DNA from: Tunturiibacter gelidiferens
GTDB lineage: Bacteria; Acidobacteriota; Terriglobia; Terriglobales; Acidobacteriaceae
Assembly (NCBI RefSeq): GCF_013410115.1
Contig: NZ_JACCCV010000002.1
Span: forward strand, 1,922,001-1,986,000
Length of the DNA: 64,000 nt
Direction: 5' to 3'
The notes beneath the pieces were generated by a model. It did no database searches and was not told where the DNA came from. It saw only the letters and a list, made by a program, of their open reading frames with translations. Shown one piece after another: positions 7,908-14,616 of this stretch. Numbering within the stretch: the first letter of the stretch is position 1; each line of letters begins with the position of its first letter. Position numbers and translations under genes: made by a program.

Positions 7908-9257
7908 CTATTTGCCAAGAAAGTAGTTGACTGTCACGGTAGTATTCACCGTCACATGCCTTCCGTTGACGAGGTATGGAGTCCAACGCCACTCCTTTAC
8001 CGCTGCGAGCGCACTCTCATCGTAGTCGGAGCGCAGTCCCTTCCTCACCCGCACGTCGCTCGGCACTCCCTCCTCGTCCACAATCACGTCCAGCACCACC
8101 GGCCCGTTGAGCGTGTCCTTCTTCTCCCTTGCCTGCGCCGGGTACACCGGAGGCCTTTTGTAGACAGCGTCCATCTTTTGCGCGGGTATCGTCAGCCTCG
8201 CCGAACCCGCATCCTGGGCCACCGCCGCAGTCGCGGGTGCGGGCACCTCCATCCGCAACCCCAGCGCCGACGCGCACGTTACCAGCCCCACCATCCCGCA
8301 AGCCGCAGCCGTACCCACCCTCCGCACTCCTCGCATCTCCACACCTCCTTCGCTCAGTCGCATAACTCTCCTCTCAAAGCTGTTGGCATCGAAGATCCCG
8401 ATGGCGTGTAGTGTCTTATCCGGCGCGCCCTTCACCAGCAGCGACGCTAGCCGCAGTAACGATCGTGCATATCTCTCACTCCCTGCGACAGCCTCTGCCG
8501 CCATCGCATCGCAAACCATCTCACGGCTCTCCGCAACTCGCGCCCGCGTCAACCAAAACGCCGGATGATAAGCCACAGGCAACGACAGCACCTGATAAGT
8601 CAGGTTCTTCACAAAGTCTCGCCGACGCATATGCGCGAACTCATGCGCCATCACAACATCCAGATCCTCCTCTGCAATGCTCTCGAGAAATCCAGGCGGC
8701 ACCAGCATCACATCGCTCCGAACGCCAACCGTCACCGGCCCGCCGATCACCTCCGACTCTGCTACTCGTGCCGATGCGCAACCAAAAAACCTCCCGCATC
8801 GCTCCCAACGCTGCATCGCATCCCCCGCCAGCAAGACAGCCTTCGCCTGCCGCTCCATCCGCCAGGTCCTAACCATCCTCCATCCCAGCCTTGCCGCGAA
8901 GTACAGCACGCTGCACCCATAGGCCACCGCCGCAACAGCGAGCACCTCTTTCGAAAGCCACGCCATACCCAGGCCGCTCGTCACGCCCGAACCAACGACA
9001 ACCCGTACCTCCCCACCAGTCCCAACCGAGCCCCGCAGAATCAACCCAACGATCTCGTGAATCAAACCGCCTGGACGAAACCGGCAAGCAGGCAACCCCC
9101 CCTGCAGCAGCAGAGCGATCACCCACACGCGATGCTCCAACTCCGGCCCACTCCGTCGCGCCATCCGCGCCGCCATCCACCCAGCCGCGAAGATCACCGG
9201 CACCTGCCACAAGGAGTTCAACAGATACCCCAGCACCCATCCCTCAGCAGCGCTCAT
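7908..9257 (-). CDS. M56 (BlaR1/MecR1-type) membrane metallopeptidase with C-terminal TonB domain
   Basis: A 449-residue integral membrane zinc peptidase. N-terminal membrane helices lie at about 8-30, 43-57 and 103-121. The cytosolic gluzincin-type site HEFAH is at 205-209, followed by the EMVCDAMAAEAV region with the further ligand. Another helix lies near 325-345. Residues about 370-449 form a TonB C-terminal-like domain (PPVYPAQAREKK, GPVVLDVIVDEEG, EWRWTPYLVNG) instead of the penicillin-binding sensor of BlaR1. It overlaps the blaI-like gene upstream by ATGA, so the two are co-translated. The family cleaves the repressor after sensing a signal; the signal here is unknown. Confidence 0.88.
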   Translation of the reverse strand: MSAAEGWVLGYLLNSLWQVPVIFAAGWMAARMARRSGPELEHRVWVIALLLQGGLPACRFRPGGLIHEIVGLILRGSVGTGGEVRVVVGSGVTSGLGMAWLSKEVLAVAAVAYGCSVLYFAARLGWRMVRTWRMERQAKAVLLAGDAMQRWERCGRFFGCASARVAESEVIGGPVTVGVRSDVMLVPPGFLESIAEEDLDVVMAHEFAHMRRRDFVKNLTYQVLSLPVAYHPAFWLTRARVAESREMVCDAMAAEAVAGSERYARSLLRLASLLVKGAPDKTLHAIGIFDANSFERRVMRLSEGGVEMRGVRRVGTAAACGMVGLVTCASALGLRMEVPAPATAAVAQDAGSARLTIPAQKMDAVYKRPPVYPAQAREKKDTLNGPVVLDVIVDEEGVPSDVRVRKGLRSDYDESALAAVKEWRWTPYLVNGRHVTVNTTVTVNYFLGK

Positions 9258-9634
9258 CCCTCGCCTCCTCTCTTCTCCAGCATCTTGCTAAGCCGTGCAA
9301 TCTGCTTCGCATCGATCTGTTTGCTTTTGATCAAACTCATGACCAGTTCCTCGCTCGACCCGCCGAACATCCGATCCACCAGGTCCCGCACCGCATGTCC
9401 TGACGCCGCAGCTTCGGTCACCGTCGCACTGTACTCGTACGACCGCCCCACGAGAGTCCGCTTCAGCTTGCCCTTCTTCTCAAGGATGTTCAGCATCGTC
9501 TGCACCGTGGTATACGCCAGACGCTGCTTTAAACTCTCCTGCACCGCGCTGACGTTGCTTGTCCCCAGCCTCCAGATCGCCTGCATGATCTGAAGCTCCA
9601 GTTTCGTCAGCGTGTCTCTCTTGATTGCACCCAT
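9254..9634 (-). CDS. BlaI/MecI/CopY-family transcriptional repressor
   Basis: A 126-residue winged-helix repressor. The core LTKLELQIMQAIWRLGTSNVSAVQESL, then AYTTVQTMLNILEKKGKLKR (recognition helix and wing) and a C-terminal dimer helix rich in Leu and Lys match the family. The start at ATG 9634 has AGGAG eight bases upstream. Repressors of this family block their own operon until the partner M56 protease cuts them. Two palindromes flanking a good promoter just upstream fit self-control of this gene and the overlapping M56 gene. Confidence 0.92.
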   Translation of the reverse strand: MGAIKRDTLTKLELQIMQAIWRLGTSNVSAVQESLKQRLAYTTVQTMLNILEKKGKLKRTLVGRSYEYSATVTEAAASGHAVRDLVDRMFGGSSEELVMSLIKSKQIDAKQIARLSKMLEKRGGEG

Positions 9635-9643
9635 CCGTTCATC

Positions 9644-9702
9644 TCCTAAGCAATTAGGACAATAGACCGCACGCTGGAAATTTGTCAACTAAAAACTTAG
9701 GA
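9644..9702 (-). promoter_or_regulatory. Promoter with two BlaI-type operators
   Basis: On the - strand TTGACA (+ strand 9683-9688) and TATTGT (9659-9664) are separated by 18 bases, close to a sigma-70 consensus. A perfect 16-base palindrome TCCTAAGCAATTAGGA (9644-9659) touches the -10 box. A related site AACTAAAAACTTAGGA (9687-9702) overlaps the -35 box and shares the CTAA-N4-TTAG core. The two centres are 43 bases apart, about four helical turns. This is the layout expected for repression of the blaI/M56 pair. Confidence 0.8.
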
Positions 9703-9774
9703 CTTCAACTCAAACAGAGGAATTTAGCTAACGGGTTATCCGTCGGACTTTATCCGTCACGAATTCACATACAG

Positions 9775-10209
9775 TCAGTTGGCAATGATCTTCGCTGGCC
9801 GCATCGTTACCGCCCCCAGCAGAAAGAAAAGAGCGCCAACAGCCGACAACACCGCGGGCACAACCGAAAAATACCGCAGCGAAAGCACAAACCCCACACA
9901 CTGCAGCGCAAACATGGCCCACCCAATCGGGCGCGCTCTTCTCTCACCAGCACGAGCCATCGACCCCAGCGTCCACGCCAGCCATGCGCTGAAAACATCA
10001 AACGCTGAGATCGACAGCCCAAAGCCGGTATAGAACCCGCCATAGCTGAACGTCGCGCGGCCCGCAGAAAATCTCACGCTGTTCATCGCCTCCCACACGG
10101 CGCGGCCTTCCGCCGACTCCGGGCGGAAGGCCAGAAAGCCATACGTATGGCCGACTGCAAACAGCAGCATCAGCACAGCCGCAGCGCGAAACCACACCGC
10201 CGCTCTCAC
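9775..10209 (-). CDS. Small integral membrane protein in ArsR-SRPBCC operon
   Basis: About 144 residues with four predicted hydrophobic helices (near 6-22, 52-75, 86-105 and 112-130) and a conserved-looking VGHTYGF motif after the first helix. No family name is certain. The GTG start at 10209 overlaps the stop of the SRPBCC gene in GTGA, so translation is coupled. Longer in-frame starts would lie inside the upstream gene and look spurious. Its place as the third gene of the operon suggests that it is under control of the ArsR regulator. Confidence 0.7.
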   Translation of the reverse strand: MRAAVWFRAAAVLMLLFAVGHTYGFLAFRPESAEGRAVWEAMNSVRFSAGRATFSYGGFYTGFGLSISAFDVFSAWLAWTLGSMARAGERRARPIGWAMFALQCVGFVLSLRYFSVVPAVLSAVGALFFLLGAVTMRPAKIIAN

Positions 10210-10733
10210 GACGCCTCGTCCGCCTTCGCCGCAAACATCCCCAGCAGGGCTCCCCATCCGCCCTCGGCGTTCACCTGTTCGCGCATCTTCGCGCATCCCA
10301 TGCCATGGCGTTGCAGGCCGCGATGCTCCAGTTCCACCAGCGTCGTACCATCATCTGCCGGAGTAAATCGCACCTCCACCTCGCTGCACTTGCTCAGGTC
10401 CGGTTCGAACTGCCAGTCTGGCTTTATCTGCCACGCCATCACAAACAGGTGGGGCGGCTCCCACGTCAGCACCGAACCCCACGGACAGTTCGTCCCATCC
10501 TCCTGCTCGGTAAAGATCGCGCCCATCGGCCTGCCCTCCACCACAACCCGCTTCATCGGCGAGCTGCCAATGTGGTGCGTCCTCGGCCACCAGCTATCCA
10601 TCTCCTCGGTAAAGATGCGGAAGGCGCGGGCCGCATCCGCTCGCACGCGAATACTCTTGCGTACCGGCTCGACCACCTGAGCCTCTACCTCCATCGTCAT
10701 CGTGTCCTGCGTATTCACTTGTCTCTCCGGCAT
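10206..10733 (-). CDS. SRPBCC / AHSA1-like domain protein
   Basis: A 175-residue START-fold protein of the AHSA1-like group. Features are VRKSIRVRADAARAFRIFTEEMDSWWP at the N-terminus, EGRPMGAIFTEQEDGT, GSVLTWEPPHLFVMAWQI, EVEVRFTPADDGTTLVELEHRGL and GGWGALLGMFA at the end. Such proteins bind hydrophobic ligands and are often next to ArsR regulators. Its ATG follows the arsR stop by one base (TAATATG) with AGGAG inside the arsR end, and its own stop overlaps the next start, so this is a compact operon. The ligand is unknown. Confidence 0.85.
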   Translation of the reverse strand: MPERQVNTQDTMTMEVEAQVVEPVRKSIRVRADAARAFRIFTEEMDSWWPRTHHIGSSPMKRVVVEGRPMGAIFTEQEDGTNCPWGSVLTWEPPHLFVMAWQIKPDWQFEPDLSKCSEVEVRFTPADDGTTLVELEHRGLQRHGMGCAKMREQVNAEGGWGALLGMFAAKADEAS

Positions 10734-10734
10734 A

Positions 10735-11040
10735 TTATTTCTCCTCTACCTTCGCTTGAAATGCTTCCAGAGCCTCGCCCCAGAAGTTGTCCAGATACGA
10801 TCGCAGTGCTGCAAATCCCTTCGGATCCAAACTGTAGTACCGCCGCGTTCCTGCCGCCTCATCGCGCACCAGCTTCGCCTCCTTCAAAACCCGCAGATGC
10901 TGTGATACCGCCGGCCTGCTCACCGTAAGCCCTCGCGCCAGTTCCCCAACCGGCAGCGGCCCCCGGCGAAGCCGCTCCAGCAGCATCCGCCGCGTTACAT
11001 CCCCAAGTGCATCCAGTTGCTGCTGTCCGTAAGTAATCAC
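10735..11040 (-). CDS. ArsR-family winged-helix transcriptional regulator
   Basis: A 101-residue regulator: LDALGDVTRRMLLERLRRGPLPVGELARGL, then the recognition helix VSRPAVSQHLRVLKEAKLVRDEAAGTRRYYSL. There is no Cys pair for metal binding, so it belongs to the non-metal subgroup commonly paired with AHSA1-like proteins. The start is a GTG at 11040 with no Shine-Dalgarno sequence. It lies inside one of two palindromes and only seven bases from a plausible -10 box, so the message may be leaderless. Confidence 0.9.
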   Translation of the reverse strand: MITYGQQQLDALGDVTRRMLLERLRRGPLPVGELARGLTVSRPAVSQHLRVLKEAKLVRDEAAGTRRYYSLDPKGFAALRSYLDNFWGEALEAFQAKVEEK

Positions 11041-11076
11041 TTACCGTAAGCTAATACTTACCTAAAAATCCGTCAA
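11029..11076 (-). promoter_or_regulatory. Twin palindromic operator and promoter of the ArsR operon
   Basis: Two 16-base palindromes, GTAAGTAATCACTTAC (11029-11044) and GTAAGCTAATACTTAC (11046-11061), are one base apart, with arms GTAAG/CTTAC. On the - strand TTGACG (11071-11076) and TAGCTT (11048-11053) are separated by 17 bases. The -10 box lies in the outer palindrome and the GTG start lies in the inner one. Binding of a dimer at either site would block transcription, consistent with autorepression. Confidence 0.75.
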
Positions 11077-11103
11077 GCTTTTTTTCATCCCAAAGCAAAG
11101 AAA

Positions 11104-11184
11104 TCCTCGCCGACCAACGGGAGGCCGCAAGGCGAAGCCGGTACACACCCCACGAAGTGGGCGCCGCCCGCGCAGGGCGCACGA
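11104..11184 (+). repeat. Half copy of palindromic intergenic repeat (family A)
   Basis: Contains GACCAACGGGAGG, then GCGAAGCCGGTACACACC, CCACGAAGTGGGCGCCGCC and CGCGCAGGGCG. This is the right half of the element seen complete at 19578-19748 and 61961-62179 and as another half at 48640-48742. The CCACGAAGTGG core forms a small hairpin. Confidence 0.8.
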
Positions 11185-11204
11185 AACGTCCCCACCGATT
11201 TATC

Positions 11205-11435
11205 ATGGAGGGTATGCCGTTTCCGATCAAAGTCTGCGCCATCTGCTCCGAAGAGTTCGAGCTGAAGCCCGATAAGCCCGGCTTCGCCAACCGCTGCCCG
11301 GAGTGCAGCGCCGAAGAGTCCTCCGACCCCGTCACCAAACCACACATGGACGCCGTCGACCGCAAAATCCAGACCGAAGCCAACGCCGCCCGTCGCCAGG
11401 CGATGCGCGAACTCCTCTACCGCAAAGACAGCTAA
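11205..11435 (+). CDS. Small zinc-ribbon-like protein
   Basis: About 76 residues, function unknown. A C-x2-C pair in CAICSEEF and a second in RCPECSAEE, 17 residues apart, form a probable zinc ribbon. It is followed by a charged helix with DAVDRKIQTEANAARRQAMRELLYRK. The start is either ATG 11205 or ATG 11214; a GGAGGG lies between them, too close to the second and downstream of the first, so neither is clearly favoured. A palindromic repeat lies directly upstream. Such small proteins are common in acidobacteria without an assigned role. Confidence 0.65.
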   Translation: MEGMPFPIKVCAICSEEFELKPDKPGFANRCPECSAEESSDPVTKPHMDAVDRKIQTEANAARRQAMRELLYRKDS

Positions 11436-11498
11436 CGGTTCCCGACCTTATCACGTAAAACTTGTCTTCAGGACGCTTTTGCTGCAACGAGGTGCTGA

Positions 11499-12515
11499 AT
11501 GAAGCGACGAGAGTTCCTGACCACCGCGGGCGCAGCAGCCCTTGCGCTCACCCTGGACAGCACGTACGCCAATGGGCAACCAGTCCTTGCCTCAGCTTCC
11601 CCGCTCCAACCGCCTATCAACGCTGAGTCAGCAACTTCGACATATGTGATTCTCGGCGTTCCCCTTCGTGCAGGATCGCTCTATCCCGGAAACGAGAACG
11701 ACGCTCAGGCCTACCGTGACGCCGACCTGGTAAAGCAGCTCAACCACGCCGGTCGCAGCGCTGTCGATGCCGGGAATCTCCCGATACCCAGCTATCTTCC
11801 CCATCACTCCGTTCCTCCCATCAGAAGCTGGCCAGCTCCACGAATCGTCTGGGATCTGCTCAGCGAGCATCTCACCGGGATACTAAAACAACCTGGACAG
11901 ACTCCGCTCTTGATTGGTTGCGACTGCAGCGTCGTCGTAGGAACCGCACAAGCCTTGAGCAAAGTCACATCAAACGATATTCACGTCCTCTACATCGACG
12001 GAGACTGCGACGACGCCGCGCCCATCTCTTCCCGCAGTCAGAGCGCCGCCTCCTGCGCGGTCTGGTTTCTCACCCATGACTCGCCGTTTTGGAATGGCCC
12101 CCCGCTCAAACCTTCGCAGGTCTCCTTCGTGGGATGGACCACCCCCTCGCAGTCGCCGGAAACAGGCATCCGATCCACATCGCTGGCCGATCTCCGGCGC
12201 ATCGGCATTCGACAATCGGCGCAGCAGGTCCTCGCAGCGATACCACCCTCCGCTGCAATCCTGTTGCATCTGGACATTGACGTCTTCCGCGCAAGCGACC
12301 TCACCGCCATCTACTTCCCACACGAAGAAGGACTCAGCCTCGAAGAGGGCAAAGAGTTGCTCGGCATACTGCTTCAGGACCCCCGCATTCGTCACATCGA
12401 AATCAGCGAATATGCCGCTCTCCGGGACGTCGGTCAAAACTCCGTGCACCAGCTGGTCCAGATCCTCGTCGACAAGCTGCCTCCCTCGAAGCCACAGGCG
12501 ACCTCTCCATGCTGA
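11499..12515 (+). CDS. Tat-exported arginase-fold protein with altered metal site
   Basis: 338 residues. The N-terminus MKRREFLTTAG followed by an Ala/Leu stretch is a twin-arginine signal. The body resembles the ureohydrolase (arginase/agmatinase) family: LLIGCDCSVVVGTAQAL in place of GGDHS, VLYIDGDCDDAAP in place of DAHxD, and LHLDIDVFRASD in place of SxDxDxxDP, then GLSLEEG. Both Asp of the last motif (259, 261) and two of the middle motif (167, 171) remain, but the two ligand His are replaced by Cys143 and Asp169. It may bind a different metal or have lost ureohydrolase activity. It overlaps the ABC ATPase gene by ATGCTGA. Confidence 0.7.
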   Translation: MKRREFLTTAGAAALALTLDSTYANGQPVLASASPLQPPINAESATSTYVILGVPLRAGSLYPGNENDAQAYRDADLVKQLNHAGRSAVDAGNLPIPSYLPHHSVPPIRSWPAPRIVWDLLSEHLTGILKQPGQTPLLIGCDCSVVVGTAQALSKVTSNDIHVLYIDGDCDDAAPISSRSQSAASCAVWFLTHDSPFWNGPPLKPSQVSFVGWTTPSQSPETGIRSTSLADLRRIGIRQSAQQVLAAIPPSAAILLHLDIDVFRASDLTAIYFPHEEGLSLEEGKELLGILLQDPRIRHIEISEYAALRDVGQNSVHQLVQILVDKLPPSKPQATSPC

Positions 12516-13471
12516 CCGCAAAGCCGCAGACCGACCGCCCCTCACTCCTTCTGCGCGGAGTCCGCAAAGCCTTCGCTGATGTCGTCGCCGTCAACGGCCT
12601 CGATCTCGAGGTCACACCCGGCGAGTGCTTCGGTCTGCTCGGGCCAAACGGCGCCGGCAAGACCACCACCATCGAGATCTGCGAAGGCCTCACCACACCC
12701 GACAGCGGCGTCGTCGAACTCCTCGGCCTCAACTGGCGCACCAACGCGGACGAGCTTCGCCAGCGCATCGGCCTCCAGTTGCAGGAGACGCAGTTCTCCG
12801 AGAAGATGACCGTCGAGGAGACCCTGCGCCTCTTCCGCAGCTTCTTCCACCGCGGCATCACCGTCGAAGACTCCATCAAAAGCGCCCAGCTTGAAGAGAA
12901 GCGCAGCGCCCGCGTAGGCACACTCTCCGGCGGCCAGAAGCAGCGCCTCGCCATGGCCTGCGCCCTCGTCGGCGATCCCGAACTTCTCTTCCTCGACGAA
13001 CCCACCACAGGCCTCGATCCCCAGGCCCGTCGCAACCTCTGGGACCTCCTCGACCGCCTCAAGCAGGAGGGCCGCACCATCATCCTCACGACGCACTACA
13101 TGGACGAAGCCGAGCGCCTCTGCGACCGCGTCGCCATCATGGACCACGGCCGCATCATCGCACTCGACACGCCTCCGAAGCTCATCGCCTCCGTCGGCGG
13201 TGAGCACATCGTAGAGTTCGCCGCCACCAGCCGCGACAACGGAGCCGCCGCAGTCGATCCAGCCCTCCTCACCGCAATCGAAGGAGTGGAGTCTCACCGC
13301 CTCACCGCCGGCATCCACCAGCTCTCCGTACGCGAGCTCCACACCGCCGTGCCGAAGATCTTCTCCGTGCTCGCCTCGCAAGGCCTTCACCTGGACGAGT
13401 TCCGCACCCACTCCGCGACGCTTGAAGATGTCTTCGTAGGTCTCACCGGAAGGAACCTGCGCGATGAATAA
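12509..13471 (+). CDS. ABC-2 type transporter, ATP-binding protein
   Basis: A 320-residue nucleotide-binding subunit of an ABC-2 exporter. Walker A GPNGAGKT is at 45-52, signature LSGGQ at 139-143, Walker B LLFLDE at 159-164 and the H-loop His in TTHYMDEAE near 196. A C-terminal extension of about 100 residues ends in TLEDVFVGLTGRNLRDE, as in drug or polysaccharide exporter ATPases. It overlaps the arginase-like gene upstream and the permease gene downstream (ATGAATAA), indicating one transcript and coupled translation. The substrate cannot be told from sequence. Confidence 0.93.
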   Translation: MLTAKPQTDRPSLLLRGVRKAFADVVAVNGLDLEVTPGECFGLLGPNGAGKTTTIEICEGLTTPDSGVVELLGLNWRTNADELRQRIGLQLQETQFSEKMTVEETLRLFRSFFHRGITVEDSIKSAQLEEKRSARVGTLSGGQKQRLAMACALVGDPELLFLDEPTTGLDPQARRNLWDLLDRLKQEGRTIILTTHYMDEAERLCDRVAIMDHGRIIALDTPPKLIASVGGEHIVEFAATSRDNGAAAVDPALLTAIEGVESHRLTAGIHQLSVRELHTAVPKIFSVLASQGLHLDEFRTHSATLEDVFVGLTGRNLRDE

Positions 13472-14495
13472 GCTGGAGTTCAGCAGCCTCTATCAACTCA
13501 CGATGATGCGCTTCCGCCTCTTCCTGCGCGAGCCCGAAGCGATCTTCTGGATCTTCATCTTTCCCATCCTTCTCGCCGCCGGCCTCGGCATCGCCTTTCG
13601 CAACCGCCCGCCGGAGGTCCTTCAGGTTGGCGCCACCACGTTGCAACTCACCCAGGCCCTCAACGCCGACAAGGGCCTCACCTCCATAACCATGGACGAG
13701 GCCACAGGCACGCAAGCCTTAGCCACAGGACGCATCCTGCTCCTCGCCGTTCAGCGACCCGACACAACCGTCTACCAGTACGACTCCACTAACCCGGATG
13801 CGCGCACCGCGAAGCTGCTCGCCGACCGTGCGATTCAAACTGCAGCCGGCCGACACGACGCCCTCCCCAGCAAAGAGGAACTGGTGCACGAGACCGGCTC
13901 CCGCTACATCGACTTCGTAGTGCCCGGCCTATTGGGAATGAACCTCATGGGCTCCGCCATGTGGGGCATGGGATTCGCCATCGTAGACGCGCGACAAAAG
14001 AAACTCCTCAAGCGTCTCGTCGCCTCGCCCATGCCTCGCTGGCAGTACCTCGCGTCGTTTCTCCTCTCGCGTCTCGTCATGCTCGTCATCGAAGTCGCCG
14101 CCTTTCTAGGCTTCGCCCGCCTCGTCTTCGGAGTTCCCTTTCGCGGATCGATCACGCAACTCTCCCTCCTCTGCATCCTCACGTCACTGGCATTCTCCGC
14201 CCTGGGCCTGCTCACCGCCTCCCGCGCCAAAACCATCGAAGCCGTCTCCGGACTCATGAATTTCGTGATGTTTCCCATGTGGATCTTCTCCGGGGTCTTC
14301 TTCTCCTCCACACGTTTTCCGGCCGCAGTCCAGCCCCTGATCCGAGCCCTCCCTCTCACCGCAGCAATCGACGCCATGCGCGGAAACATGCTCCAGGGAC
14401 TAAGCCTCCAGCAGCTCCTCGCCCCGGTAGCCATCCTGTTGGCATGGCTCATAATCCCCTTCGCCATCTCCCTGCGCATCTTCCGCTGGCGCTAG
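13464..14495 (+). CDS. ABC-2 type transporter permease
   Basis: A 343-residue inner-membrane subunit: one N-terminal helix (about 27-45), a large extracytoplasmic segment to about 150, then five further helices (near 158-180, 198-222, 230-252, 262-284 and 312-335). The motif FVVPGLLGMNLMGSAMWGMGF and the end DAMRGNMLQG are typical of ABC-2 drug-type permeases. It partners with the overlapping ATPase. A decayed second copy of its last 45 codons or so lies at 16905-17071, beyond the FUSC gene. Confidence 0.92.
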   Translation: MNKLEFSSLYQLTMMRFRLFLREPEAIFWIFIFPILLAAGLGIAFRNRPPEVLQVGATTLQLTQALNADKGLTSITMDEATGTQALATGRILLLAVQRPDTTVYQYDSTNPDARTAKLLADRAIQTAAGRHDALPSKEELVHETGSRYIDFVVPGLLGMNLMGSAMWGMGFAIVDARQKKLLKRLVASPMPRWQYLASFLLSRLVMLVIEVAAFLGFARLVFGVPFRGSITQLSLLCILTSLAFSALGLLTASRAKTIEAVSGLMNFVMFPMWIFSGVFFSSTRFPAAVQPLIRALPLTAAIDAMRGNMLQGLSLQQLLAPVAILLAWLIIPFAISLRIFRWR

Positions 14496-14616
14496 TTCGG
14501 ATGCCGTGGATTCCGCGAAAGGTCGGCGGAGATACCCGAACCCCGAAAAGCTTCTAAATCGTCTACCAGGGCCGGCCATTTTCCTTACAGAGAAGTACAA
14601 CGTCGGTGCTCGATAG

